Part shown: positions 25,786-38,123 of the stretch, piece after piece | Layout: every line of letters starts with the position of its first letter | How positions within the stretch are numbered: the first letter of the stretch is position 1 | Source: Welwitschia mirabilis | Lineage: Eukaryota; Gnetophyta; Gnetopsida; Welwitschiales | Assembly (NCBI GenBank): GCA_051453625.1 | Contig: JBOZIK010000001.1 | Span: 17,316,760 to 17,380,759, forward strand | DNA length: 64,000 nt | Direction of reading: 5' to 3' | Translations under genes and position numbers: made by a program | The notes under the pieces: model-generated | The model's database searches: none | What the model was told of the DNA's origin: nothing | What the model saw: only the letters and a program-made list of their open reading frames with translations

Positions 25786-27174
25786 ACACATAATTATAAG
25801 TAGTTAAGTCTCACTTTCATCAACAAGTTTCTAATACTTCCTTCATAGACAAGATCCTAGAGTTATTCTTCTATAATGACAATGACAATAGGAAAAATAA
25901 TGAAAATAAATATAACATAGTAGTGCAAGAAGATTTAAGAACTAAAATAAAATGAAAGATTCATAAAGGAATTTAAAATGTTAAGAGTATGAAAATGGAT
26001 TTAGCACTTGAAAACTAGCATTAATGTTTTAATAGGAAAAAGGTCTTTATTCAATAATATAATGCAAGTTTCCTTAAGTCATAACTTACCAAGTTTATTA
26101 TGGCTCTAATTATGATGACATAATTACATTCACCACGAAAGTAGTAGTGAGATTCTCTTGATACTTGAATTTATTAAAGGCTATATGTAAGCATGAAAAG
26201 TAGAAAGCAAAATCCAAAATTCATTGAAAAAGACTAGATTATAAAAGAAGAATATAAATAAAGAGAATTTACTTAGAAATATTAATAACTAGATGTTATA
26301 ATAGCTTGAAATCAACTGTTTTAGGGATCAGACAGATCACACTTAAATTAAGAAATGGAAACTAACTTCATTTATTAAACTTAAAAACTATAATAGATCA
26401 AAGAATAATACTTAACTCAATCATAAAACATCTATCTAGCCCTAGCCTATTCCTAAAGGAGAAACCTAAAGGGACATGCTAGAATGCTCTTATAATTTAA
26501 AGATAAGCACTCTCAGTAAATGATGATTTATAAAGTGGAACACTTGATCCTTTTTATTATGAAGATTAGGATTAGGATAGTTTGGGTTTTCTTTTCATTA
26601 TTCATTTAAGTACAATGAATCAAATTTAAACTAAGTGAATACCTAGTATTATTTTCTCCACAGGGTAATTGGAATGGCTTACACAAGTTATAAGTCTTAC
26701 TTATCTTGCAAATTATAATTAAAAAAANNNNNNNNNNNNNNNNNNNNNNNNNNNNNNNNNNNNNNNNNNNNNNNNNNNNNNNNNNNNNNNNNNNNNNNNN
26801 NNNNNNNNNNNNNNNNNNNNNNNNNNNCAAAGAGAATTTACTTAGAAATATTAACAACTAGATGTCATAATAGCTTGAAATCAACTGTTTTAGGGATCAG
26901 ACAGATCACAGTTAAATTAAGAAATGGAAACTAACTTTATTTATTAAACTTAAAAACTATAATAGATTAAAGAATAATACTTAATTCATTAATAAAACAT
27001 CTATCTAGCCCTATCCTATTCTTAAAGGAGAAACCTAGAGGGACATGCTAGAATGCTCTTATAATTTAAAGATAAGCACTCTCAATAAATGATGATTTAT
27101 AAAGTGGGACACTTGATCCTTTTTATTATGAAGGTTAGTATTGGTATAGTTTGGATTTTCTTTTCATTATTCAT
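25722..27174 (-). mobile_element. E2 5' LTR, 3' portion (interrupted by E1)
   Basis: This aligns with the E2 3' LTR from 14848 to about 15735, including the TATA-box area near 26542. At about 27174 (duplicate near 26604) the homology stops and the end of the E1 LTR begins. It resumes at 36016 with TTTATCTTGTAGC, the counterpart of TTTCATCTTGTAGC at about 15746 in the intact copy. Bases 26258-26727 are repeated at 26828-27300 across the gap. The two parts sum to about 1.3 kb, equal to the intact LTR. Confidence 0.75.
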
Positions 27175-28508
27175 CTAAGTACAATGAATCAAATTTAAAC
27201 TAAGTGAACACCTAGTATTATTTTCTCCATAGGATAATTGGAATGGCTTACATGAGTTATAAGTCTTACTTATCTTGCATTATAATAAAATAAAAGGAAA
27301 AAGGAAAGAGAGATAATAAATATATTGTTAAAACTTCGTTTGAAGAAGCATGGAAGTAAGCAATCATCAATGTTTAGTTTAACTTATGCATTAGTTATTA
27401 TTCACTTCAATGATTCTTGTACCTTCTTGAAGAAACTTTAAATTATTAAGTAATTATAGTTGAGGTCATGATGACAAAATGCCATTTATCATATGGAAAT
27501 TGGTAAATTCAAAAGTTAGTTGATCATTCACAACTTTCAAATAAGCATGAAAAGTAAAGACTTAAAGCATTGAAGGTCTATCAAATAAAAGATACTTAAT
27601 CTAAATACTTAAGAAATACAATCAAATAATAAAATAACTTGTTAATATAGGTTTACTAAGCATTAAAAGTATGAAGTTATCTAGAACTAGAATTAAAATG
27701 AACATCTATTTTGTATTAAATCCAAATAACTACACTACATCAAGGGAAGAAAAAGGAAGCTAAAAGAACTCCTTAAGCTATTCTTAAATCAAGCTCGCTC
27801 CTAAGGAAAGGTCTTAAAAGGGCATGTTGACTTGATGCTCCAAGAGTTCTATTGCTGTGACAAAATAAAGAATGTTATAAATGAGGGCTCAAGGCCCTTT
27901 TATAGGTAAGCATGAGTTGAATTATCATTACAAGCCTTTGTGTTGTAGCATTAGATGAGTAGTTACAAAATATGTCATATGGCATGAGGTAGGATTTTGT
28001 CACTTTATACAAGATCGGATTCGTGCATTAGTTAGGAACATTATGATAAGCCTTTACTTAACTATTAATGCTATCATATGTTTCCGTCAGCATTCTACTT
28101 AGCATTGCCACATGTTTCTATTATCTATCATTATCATAATTACCAAATGTTGTTAAAGATGCTAGTTATTTATGATGTGAAGTCTTTTTAAGTCCATAAT
28201 TTCATTTAAATAAAATTTTCATGATAAGTTTAGAATGTGGGATTTCAGATGATCTACTCATGAGAACTAGTAGTACTACTGACTAGATGGTGGTGCTAGC
28301 TTTCTAGACCAAATGATGTTCATATTTTATAATGTTCATGTAAATGAGATAACTATCCTAAAAATTTCATAAAAAGATGATAATTTCATGATTATTATAA
28401 AAAAGAAATAGAAGACATGTTTTATGATAAAGTAGTTATATTAATATCTTCTATTATAATAAATCGATCAAATAAATTAATTAAAATATTAATATTTACA
28501 TGTTAACA
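27175..28508 (-). mobile_element. 3' LTR of gypsy element E1 (about 1.33 kb)
   Basis: On the minus strand the LTR starts TGTTAACATG at 28508 and ends at about 27175. It pairs with 34587-36015, the E1 5' LTR: similarity runs from edge to edge and stops abruptly at 28508/36015. A TATA box lies at 27895-27906. A short purine run (GGAGGTA) abuts the start of the LTR, as expected of a polypurine tract. The left edge lies in E2 LTR sequence. A target duplication could be TTCAT (27170-27174) against TTTAT (36016-36020), differing by one transition. Confidence 0.75.
27895..27906 (-). promoter_or_regulatory. TATA box in E1 3' LTR
   Basis: The minus strand reads CCTATAAAAGGG, a strong TATA match. The E1 5' LTR has the same element at 35286-35297 and the E2 LTRs have a variant. 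This would have been the pol II start for element RNA. Confidence 0.6.
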
Positions 28509-30290
28509 TACCTCCTAATCAAACATTTGCTATATTGCTAGCAAAAATATGATAATTAAATGATTAACATGGGAAAATTATATAAGGAAAATCACTAAAG
28601 TGTGAAAAATGATATATTTTTGAAAAATTTATAACTAATTTTTAAAATTTAAGGATCAAAATTTAAAAATTCTATGAAAAGTAATGTGAAAACTAGGTGT
28701 CATACCTCTTAATCAAAACTAGACTTTATCCTCAAAATTTTATTATATAAAGTTTTAAAACCATTTTGAGAATAGATCCTTAGAAAAATCTTGATTACTC
28801 CTTTTTTATTTGAAAAAAAAAAAGAAGAAAACATTACCTAATATGAGATGACCACTTTTTATAGTTTGCTAAAAATTCTAATTGAAAAGTTAATTCATAA
28901 AAAGTATCTTATCTCTTATGATGTTATTACTCATGAAATGAAATAAAGTGGAATGGGTAATGGAGATAGGAAATGAAAATGTGTCAAAGGACTCAACCAT
29001 ACAACCATGAATAAAGAAGAGAACCTACCTCAGTTAATGATCTTTATAATGTTTTTGTAATTTTTAATAGATCTTGATATCAAACAAGCATAGGATTAAC
29101 TAGGTCACTTTTAAAAATTTAAGAAATCATAGCAAATTTTAAGCATTTCAGTTAAAAGATTAAAAAATGTAGAAGGCATCTAATTCCCATTTCGTTCTTT
29201 CCTTTATTTTTCTTTTCTACTAGCATATATGTCCTTTTGTTTTAATCATTTGAATCACATTGAACACCTAGTGTTGCAACATTTTACTTCAATAGAGTTA
29301 ATCATGTTGTTTTATGAATAAATTAGTGTTGCATTACTAGTAAGCATCTTTATCCATGATGCAAGTGATTATATTGTAAATAGATTAATAGAGCTTCACT
29401 ACTAATGAGCATCCATAGCCTTGATGTAGTTAACTAAACTTAATCAAGTGATTATGAAAGTACATGTGGAGAAGAGATATTAATTTTCTTTTTATTCGTA
29501 TTCATTTTTTAGTTCATGTAATAGGGGTTATTAGCTCATTATCATAATTTAAAGAAAAAAACTTGTTTTCATTAAAAGCATTATAAACATAAGAAACATA
29601 ATATAAAGGTAGTTTCCTCCATTTCCAGCCATGTTTTACTAAAATTAAAGGTCTTAAGTAAACATGACTTTAATGATCAAACTTAAAATAAGGGTATCTT
29701 TTCCTTAAAAATGCATAAGTATACTTAATCATAACTATTACTTAAATGGTAATGAGATTACTTATTATTGAGTTTTACTAAAGAACATTAACCTGGGTCT
29801 ATAGGTCTCAAGAATTCATAAGTAAATGATTGAGGTGAATGATTCATTAGGAAATGGAAGGGGTAAATGGGGAGACTTAAGTGAATGATTAAATAAGTAT
29901 TAATGCTTTGGTGTTTTCATTAGAAATATATCCTTAGGAAACACTTGACTTCTAATGAAATGACTTATTTGAAGAGTTTCAAAAGACTCAAAAGCATGAT
30001 AATTATTAGATTAAGAGTTGGAAAAATGAATGCTAATTGATAACATAAGATGGAAAATATTTTTAAGGGAGGAACCTGCACATAAGTTCAATAATTTAGA
30101 TAAAGTACTAGGATACAAACAGTATATTCCAAACCTTTGAAGTATTAGGGTGAAAATAGTATTAGGGTGCAAGTAGTATATAATGTAAAACATCTTTCTT
30201 AAAAGGTAGTTGAATAGAATTCAAAGAAACATGTTAGATAATCCTATAAGATAATTTTAAAGCATCAAAGGAGTTATTTTAATTATGAAT
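28509..30290 (-). mobile_element. 3' internal region of E1, no RT, RNase H or integrase
   Basis: Only about 1.8 kb separates the end of the E1 protease from its 3' LTR, too short for the roughly 2.5 kb or more normally needed for RT, RNase H and integrase. Translation on the minus strand shows no pol motif. The open stretch 30011-30193 is low in complexity. Blocks at 28509-28740, 29015-29190, 29255-29420 and 29810-29990 align in the same order with E2. The shared deletion suggests a non-autonomous family. Confidence 0.65.
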
Positions 30291-30292
30291 GT

Positions 30293-30960
30293 TTAGTTAA
30301 AAATTAAAGGGGTAACATTTAATATATAAGGATAACATTCAAAGTTATAAAATTCATTAATAAAATTACCCTCATTAGGAAGGCTTGGTAATTTCATCGT
30401 GTTGAAAATATTCAAGCTTATAGTCATTTTTTCAAATGATATTTTCATTTGATCATTTCTATAATTAATGAGAGCATTAGATGTCACAAGAAAAGGTCTT
30501 CCTAAAATGATTGATGCTAAGTTATGTTTTTTTATTTTCATTTTTAGAACAATGAAGTCTATTGGGAACTAGCATTTATTCACTTAAACTATTACATCCT
30601 TAACTATTTCTAGTAATGTCTTCATATAATTTTCCTCTGGGTGTAATTAGATTTTAGTATTTTTAGGATCTTTTAAGCCAAGTTCCTTGTATACATAACA
30701 AGGTATAATGTTAACACTTACTTTAAGGTTTAACAAGGCTTACTTAATTTTTTTATCTCTAATTCTAATGGCTATTATAAGGCAATTAAAATCTTGAATG
30801 ATTGTGTTGGTTTCTTGGGCTAAGAAGTCTTTACATTCGACATTCATACATCTCTTTACTATGCTTATATCCTTAAGGAATTTTGCATAATGGGGAACTT
30901 ATTTCATTACTTCTAAAATAGACATGTTAATCTTAAGTACCTTAAAACTGTATAAGGCAT
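30293..30960 (-). pseudogene. Gypsy retropepsin of E1, catalytic Asp lost
   Basis: The open stretch 30293-30541 contains SIILGRPFLVTSNALINYRN, a clear gypsy retropepsin C-terminal block, followed by a SLNIFN block. Upstream, at about 30707-30740, the active-site block reads ALLNLKVSVN where the family has LDLGAS-N. Both the catalytic Asp (GAT->AAT) and the Gly have changed by transitions, so the enzyme would be dead. Further upstream is HYAKFLKD (about 30875-30900), a conserved element of Athila/Tat-type gag-pro polyproteins. In-frame stops are present between the blocks. Its E2 counterpart at 19950-20470 keeps the Asp. I am confident of the family, less so of the lineage. Confidence 0.88.
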
Positions 30961-33900
30961 TTAGCTATTGTTTCTTTATGTTATAATTCTTAAGTTATTG
31001 AAGAAATGATAAAGGTTCTCAATAATTAGCAAAGGTTTTTCTAAGTCCTTTACTATTTCCTTATTCAATGCTTAGGGTAAGGGTAAAGGTCCTTTTATCA
31101 TTTTATTCTCTTCTTTATTTTCTCCAAGAATTGGTTTTTTTCTTAATCATGTTCTACTTGGGTTGAATAATTAATTATTTTTCACTCCTAAGATAAACGG
31201 CCTTAGTTTTTTCTATTTGACTTATANNNNNNNNNNNNNNNNNNNNNNNNNNNNNNNNNNNNNNNNNNNNNNNNNNNNNNNNNNNNNNNNNNNNNNNNNN
31301 NNNNNNNNNNNNNNNNNNNNNNNNNNNNNNNNNNNNNNNNNNNNNNNNNNNNNNNNNNNNNNNNNNNNNNNNNNNNNNNNNNNNNNNNNNNNNNNNNNNN
31401 NNNNNNNNNNNNNNNNNNNNNNNNNNNNNNNNNNNNNNNNNNNNNNNNNNNNNNNNNNNNNNNNNNNNNNNNNNNNNNNNNNNNNNNNNNNNNNNNNNNN
31501 NNNNNNNNNNNNNNNNNNNNNNNNNNNNNNNNNNNNNNNNNNNNNNNNNNNNNNNNNNNNNNNNNNNNNNNNNNNNNNNNNNNNNNNNNNNNNNNNNNNN
31601 NNNNNNNNNNNNNNNNNNNNNNNNNNNNNNNNNNNNNNNNNNNNNNNNNNNNNNNNNNNNNNNNNNNNNNNNNNNNNNNNNNNNNNNNNNNNNNNNNNNN
31701 NNNNNNNNNNNNNNNNNNNNNNNNNNNNNNNNNNNNNNNNNNNNNNNNNNNTTATTAACTTCTAAGTTATCAAGTAATTTAAATACACTAGTGAATCTAA
31801 CAATATGATTAAATATGAATTATTCACTTCACCATTCTAAAATATTAGAGTCTTAGCTATCATTTTAAGATAATTACAAACTTCATCTAATGGAATACTA
31901 AGGAAAATTTTCCTACTTATTGTCTCAACTAAGTGCTTATTTTGTGAATAACCCATCATGAAAAAAAGCTAGTTTAATTCTTCACATAAATATATGCTAT
32001 GGATAGTTTGCCAATAAGTCCTTATACTTTTTAAGGCTTGGGATGATTTCTCATGGTTCTTTTTTTTTTTTGGATAGTTCATTATTTTTCTTTTTAAGGC
32101 ATTTATTTTATGATTGGAAAATAATTTGGATATAAAGGCCTTCTTTAAATTATACTAGGATCTAACTGATAAGAAATTGAGAATACAGAGACATGATTTA
32201 ACCTTCTCGTTTAAGAAAAATAAAAAAGAAGTAAACTTATGTGTGTTGTAAGTGTTTAGATATTGAGGTATTATTGACAATAAATATTTAAAATTATTAA
32301 GATGTAAGCATGAGTTATCTAATTATAAATCATGAATGTGAAGGAATATCTATATGGTAGATGGTTTAATCTCTAACCTTTGATTTATATGCAGTTAAAC
32401 TATGTATGAAGGGATTTCTAAGTNNNNNNNNNNNNNNNNNNNNNNNNNNNNNNNNNNNNNNNNNNNNNNNNNNNNNNNATTTTTATTTTTTACTATATCT
32501 TGGTTAATGAAAAAGGTAGTTAATTGGTTGATTAATGCTTGGTTTAACCATAGAACAATAAAAGAAAATTAAAATCTAAATTAAAAATTTGAGATTTTCT
32601 ATTAGGATGAGAAGGCTTATTTTCTTTGAGTGTTGTTATAAGGTTGGTTTTCCTATGGAATTCTATTCTCTTATTTGGAAATGAGGTCCATATTATTGAA
32701 GGGATTTCTAGTTAATCTACCTAACGCATCTCAAATATAAGACATACAATATTCAAACAAGTTTGAGATAAATTCCAAGAATGTTTTAAATAGAGCCGAA
32801 ATGATAAAGAGGCTTTCAAATTTAACAAAAGGTTTGGGAAAATTTTTGAAGTTTTCTACTCAAAAAAGTTAATGAAACTAGTTAATAAATTTAGTAGCAC
32901 TAGTTAAGATGGAAGTTCCGATTTCCAAAAAAATTAGGGGTTCATAGGATTTTCAAAGAGGGTTTGACATAATAGGGTTATAGGAAAACATAAAAAAATA
33001 AAAAAATGGTAGTGCACTCAGAAACAAACCTAGAGAAAACTAAATCCTAAAAATTTATTTTCATTTTAGTAATTTTTTAATAATTAATTCATAGAATGCT
33101 TTAAGTAGAAATTAAACTACCAAATTAAGAAAATGCATGAAATAAAAGAAAGAATGTAAAGTAAGTTAAATTTTACTTCTTTCATCTATTGATCACAACC
33201 TAGAAAAGCTCTGTTAGATATAAAACATAAAGAATTGATATATAATATAGATTTATTAATAATAGAANNNNNNNNNNNNNNNNNNNNNNNNNNNNNNNNN
33301 NNNNNNNNNNNNNNNNNNNNNNNNNNNNNNNNNNNNNNNNNNNNNNNNNNNNNNNNNNNNNNNNNNNTAGGGGTTCATAGGATTTTCAAAGAGGGTTTGA
33401 CATAATAGGGTTACAGGAAAACATAACAAAAATAAAAAAAATGGTAGTGCACTCAGAACCAAACCTAGAGAAAATTAAATCCTAAAAATTTATTTTTATT
33501 TTAGTAATTTTTTAATAATTAATTCATAGAATTCTTTAAGTAGAAATTAAACTACCAAATTAATAAAATGCATGAAATAAAAGAAAGAATGTAAAGTAAG
33601 TTAAATTTACTTCTTTCATCTATTGATCACAACTTAGAAAAACTCTGTTAAACCTAAAACATAAAGAATTGATATATTATATAGATTTATTAATAATAGA
33701 AAAAATAAAGAAAATACATAGCTTGACTAGTTTTATTATTACTAAAAACCACTAGTATCAACCATTAAAAAGAAATATAAAGGAAATAAATAAACAAATT
33801 AAACAAAAATAGGATAAATTCATGTATCACTGGAGTAAACCATTACCAACCACTAAAAAAACAAAAACTAACTAACTAGATGGCTTATAAGAAAGTANNN
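30961..33900 (-). pseudogene. Gag region of E1 (decayed)
   Basis: Gag remnants occupy the minus strand between the protease and the primer-binding site. A weak capsid-like block (LDEVCNYLKMIAK) lies near 31840-31890, resembling the gypsy gag segment before the Q-W motif. Gap 31227-31751 removes the zinc-knuckle region; gap 32425-32478 and the duplicated gap at 33268-33367 (32934-33267 recurs at 33368-33700) break the rest. Stops occur in all frames. The identification rests mainly on position and on alignment with E2. Confidence 0.5.
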
Positions 33901-34806
33901 NNNNNNNGTAAAATTTGTGCTCCTTTAGAGTAATTACCATGTCATTATCCTTAACAACAACATTAAAATCTATTCATGTAAGTTAAACAAATTAAATTTA
34001 AACTAGATGAATATCCAATATCATTCTCTTTGTAACTTATAAAAGTTACAAAAGTCTTACTTATCATGTAAGCTATAATAAAAGAAAATTAAAAGAGAGA
34101 GAAAGAGAGTTAAGAAATGTGTTGTGAAAACTTTGTTTAGAGAGATAGGAAAGTAAGAAACTTCCAAGGTCTAGCTTAACTTGTTTACTAGTTATTTTTA
34201 AGCNNNNNNNNNNNNNNNNNNNNNNNNNNNNNNNNNNNNNNNNNNNNNNNNNNNNNNNNNNNNNNNNNNNNNNNNNNNNNNNNNNNNNNNNNNNNNNNNN
34301 NNNATAGATTTATTAATAATAGAAAAACTAAATAAAATACATAGCTTGACTAGTTCTAGTATTACTAAAAACCACTAGTATCAATCATTAAAAAGAAATA
34401 TAAAGGAAATAAACAAACAAATTAAACAAAAATAGGACAAATTCATGTATCAATGGAGTAAACCAATACCAACCACTAAAAAAAAAAAGCTAAACTAACT
34501 AGATAGCTTGTAAGAAAGTAAAATTTGTACTTCTTTAGAGTAATTATCATGTCATTATTATTGACAACAACATTAAAATCTATTCATGTAAGTTAAAAAA
34601 ATTAAATTTAAACTAGATGAATTTCCAATATCATTCTCTTTGTAACTTATAAAAGTTACAAAAGTATTACTTATGACATAAGTTATAATAAAATAAAAGG
34701 AAAAGAGAGAGAGAGAGTTAAGAAATGTGTTGTGGAAACTTTGTTTAGAGAGGTAGGGAAGTAAGAAACTTCCAAGGTTTAGCTTAACTTGTTCACTAGT
34801 TATTTC
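33681..34806 (-). repeat. Gap-flanking duplication across the E1 PBS/LTR junction
   Basis: Bases 33681-34203 recur at 34304-34806 on the other side of the 100-N gap. Each copy includes the primer-binding site and the first few hundred bases of the LTR. The element has only one 5' LTR; the second start at 33977 is a product of this duplication. Confidence 0.8.
33948..33965 (-). promoter_or_regulatory. Primer-binding site of E1 (tRNA-Asp type, decayed)
   Basis: The plus strand TCCTTAACAACAACATTA aligns to the tRNA-Asp 3' end (TCCCCGGCAACGGCGCCA) with nine matches and nine transitions, no transversion and no gap. The gap-duplicated counterpart is at 34558-34575. It lies 11 bases from the LTR end. 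This fits a CG-rich site erased by cytosine deamination on both strands. Confidence 0.65.
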
Positions 34807-36015
34807 TAAGCTCCAATGATATCTTGCACCTTTCTAAAACATACTTTTAATGTCAAGTAATGATGGCTTAGGTTATGTATACATAATCTTATTTCCTATA
34901 TGAGAATTAATGAATTTAAAAGTTAATTGATCCTTCATAACCCTTAAATAAGAATGAAACATAATGACTTAAAGTACTTAAGATCCTTTACATAAAAATA
35001 ACTTAAATAAACTAAGTAAGAAATTTACTCAAATAAGTAGGTTTACTAAGTATTAAAAGTATAAATTTATCTATAACTCAAAATCAAAGTGAACATATAC
35101 TTTGTATTAAATTATAATAGATACATTACATTAAGGAAAGAAGAAGAAAGCTAGAAGGAACTCCTTAATCTATCCTTGAAGCAAGTTCACCCCTAAAGAA
35201 ATTGCTAGAAAAGTCATGTTGAATTAATGATTGAAGAGTTCTATTGCTTTATTAAAATAAAGGATGTTTCAAATGAGGCCTTAAGGCCCTTTTATAAGTA
35301 AGCATGAAATGGTGGATAGTTACAAGCCTTTTTCTTGTAGCATTAGGTGAGTAGTTATTAAAATATGTTATGTAGTATTAGGTAGGGTCTTTATCATCTT
35401 GCATTAGGTAGGAATTATCACGATGAGTTAATAGTTATTTTTTAAATATTATTACTTCTATCAACTAATGGTATTACCATTTGTCTCCACCATTACCCTA
35501 CTTAGCATTACCACATGTCACTATCATGTGTCGTCGTCATCGTCATCATGTGTTANNNNNNNNNNNNNNNNNNNNNNNNNNNNNNNNNNNNNNNNNNNNN
35601 NNNNNNNNNNNNNNNNNNNNNNNNNNNNNNNNNNNNNNNNNNNNNNNNNNNNNNNTGTGTTATCAAAGATGTTAAATATTTTTGATGTAAATTCTATTTA
35701 ATACCATAATTGCATTTGGATGAATTTTGCATGACAAGTTCAAAATGTGAGATTTAAGATGATTTGCATATAAGGATAGATGGCATTAATGACATAGAGC
35801 CCAAGTGTTTTAAACCCAATAATGTTCATGTTTTGCAATGTTTCTCTCAATGAGATAATTATTTTAAAAATGTCATGAGAAGATGATAAGTCCATGGTTA
35901 TTACAGAATAGAAATATTATACATATTTTTATAATAAATTGATTATATTAATATCTTTTTTATAATTAATTTAATTAAATAACTTCATTAAAATGTTAAT
36001 ATTTATATGCTAACA
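34587..36015 (-). mobile_element. 5' LTR of gypsy element E1
   Basis: This aligns with the E1 3' LTR (27175-28508). Without the 100-N gap at 35556-35655 it is 1329 bp, matching the 1334 bp of the 3' copy. The minus-strand start at 36015 reads TGTTAGCAT. A TATA box lies at about 35286-35297. To the right, at 36016, the sequence changes to the E2 LTR, marking the insertion point. Confidence 0.75.
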
Positions 36016-36401
36016 TTTATCTTGTAGCATTTGGTGGAGTGATTGGAATCTTCATCTTGTAGTTTTTATGAAAGTGGTTAAAATATTTGTCTTCTACTAT
36101 TTAGTGGGATTATTATGAAGAGTCCAAAATGTAGTCTTGTAAGAAACATTTCTCTAGTAATTATTATCACTGCCATATGTCTTTAGTGCAATTATTATTT
36201 CATGCAGATTTGGATTCATTATAGAAAATGTGGTCCCAAACATGGCAAAAAATCTAAAAACATTATGGATAAAAGAATAAACTCATAGAAGGCAAAAATT
36301 ATAAAATATATTTTTTATAATGAAATTATTAAATTAATGGCTTCATCTATGCTAAAGTATCTTGATATGCTTAATATAAATGTTAATTTTATACATTATT
36401 A
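36016..36401 (-). mobile_element. E2 5' LTR, 5' portion (other side of the E1 insertion)
   Basis: These 386 bases align with 15745-16171 of the intact E2 LTR, starting at the shared CTTGTAGCATTT block. They end at 36401, where the intact copy has its TG terminus (TAATAATG here against TGATAACATG). Beyond 36401 the sequence is copia coding DNA. Confidence 0.7.
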
Positions 36402-38023
36402 AGTGTGAATTTTCTAATCTAGTCATCTTATTAGGCTTTAATGTATTAGTCTTAATGTCAACATCTATGTTACTATTAGAGTGTAATGGTTGCACATGTA
36501 AATGAGGTTTATTTTTCAAATCCTTATCCTTATCATCCTACATACAAATAGAAGTTTATATGTAGGCATCATTAATTTTTACATTTATTATTCCTTCCAT
36601 AATTAGAGTTTTTTTGGTTATAAAGTTTATAAGCTTTTGTAATCATAGAATATCCAAGGAAAATATTTTCATCAACTTGGGCATCAAAATTTGTAAGTTA
36701 GCCCTTTTCATTTAAGATATAAAATTTAGAACTAAAGATGTGAAAATAACTTATAGCCTTCATTATGCATTGTCCTACCATAGTGAAATTGAAATATAGT
36801 AAGTAGTATTGATTATTTTAGTCCAAGAATGGTAAATTATCTTTCTATCATTCAACATAAATCTCACCATCTCATTTAGATATCCAATTTTGCACTTTGC
36901 ATATCTATTTCATTACATATACTTGGAGAATAAAATTAATAGTTTATTCCTTATTATTTACAAAAATCCCTAAAGTGTAAATTTTTAAATTTATCATTAT
37001 TGTTACTTTGAATGGTCTTGATGGAGTACATTTTTAATTTTATAGCCTATTTTACAACTTAAAGGAATTGTTAAAAGCATTTTCGTTATGAGCAAGAAAG
37101 TTTACCCATGTAAAATAAGTATAATCATTAATCATAATAATGTAGTAGCATTTACTTTTAAGATTTATAGTTTAAGAAGAACAAACTATGGTAATATGTA
37201 GCATCTCTAAAGGATAAGAAGTAGAAATCAGCTCTAACTTTTATTTACTTTTCATTTTGATGGACATCACAAGATTATTTATCAAAGTTTTTAAGATTGA
37301 AAATACCTCTTAGAAGTTGTTTTGATTATAATATTTATATGAATTCCATGTTCACATGTATAAGCTTCTTGTGTAAAAAATTTGTATCACCCATGATACA
37401 GAGTAAACACTTGATACATTTGTTAGTAATATTATGAAGTAATGTAACATAACTTTTTTCTTTCATGTTATTAATGAATAAAACTTTAGAATCATAATCC
37501 TTAATAGTACAACCATTTTTTAAAAAAGTGATATTAAAATTAGAGTTACAAAGCTAGCTAATTTTTAAGAGGTTACGTTATAATCCATTTATATAAGATA
37601 CATTTTTAATCCCAAGAATTTTTTACCTTCTTTTGTACTAATTGCTCTAATTGAATACTTTTTACTATCACCAAATGAAGGAACATCCTAATCTTAATTA
37701 ATAAGATGGTGAAAATTAATTTATCTTCTGCTACATGTCTGAAGAACCCCCTATCTACATAATAAAGGTGTGTTTTCATGACTCATAAGGCTATTTAATT
37801 AAGAAAGGTACTATTTTAGTAATTTGAAATTTAATTTTTTTTAATTTTCTTGCATAACTTTTCTATTCCCTTTCTCTAGCATATTAACCATGATAAGCAT
37901 AATTATGTCTTCTAAAAAGTAATGATAAAAATTCCTACAATGTTCTCTTTTAGGATAGTAAGAAAATAATGTTATCTATATATGCTAAATATTCATATCT
38001 TGGCTTATAATTCTAGCTTAAAA
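36402..38023 (-). pseudogene. Ty1/copia gag end and integrase (5' half of split pol)
   Basis: On the minus strand, from 38023 down, there is a weak gag/zinc-knuckle end (about 37900), a protease and gag-pre-integrase zone, the integrase core (37000-37300) with FKNLHFRDFCK matching the family block around the second catalytic Asp, which is changed (SNNND in place of SDHG), and the copia integrase end NFDAQVDENIFLGYS followed by KAYKLYN (36600-36720). The reading then runs to 36402 (TRLENSHL), where it meets the E2 LTR. The matching continuation (KIIGN...STKVRK) is at 14640-14677. Integrase would insert the cDNA into host DNA. Many stops and frameshifts are present. The element's 5' LTR is not identified; a gap follows at 38024. 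Confidence 0.85.
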
Positions 38024-38123
38024 NNNNNNNNNNNNNNNNNNNNNNNNNNNNNNNNNNNNNNNNNNNNNNNNNNNNNNNNNNNNNNNNNNNNNNNNNNNNN
38101 NNNNNNNNNNNNNNNNNNNNNNN

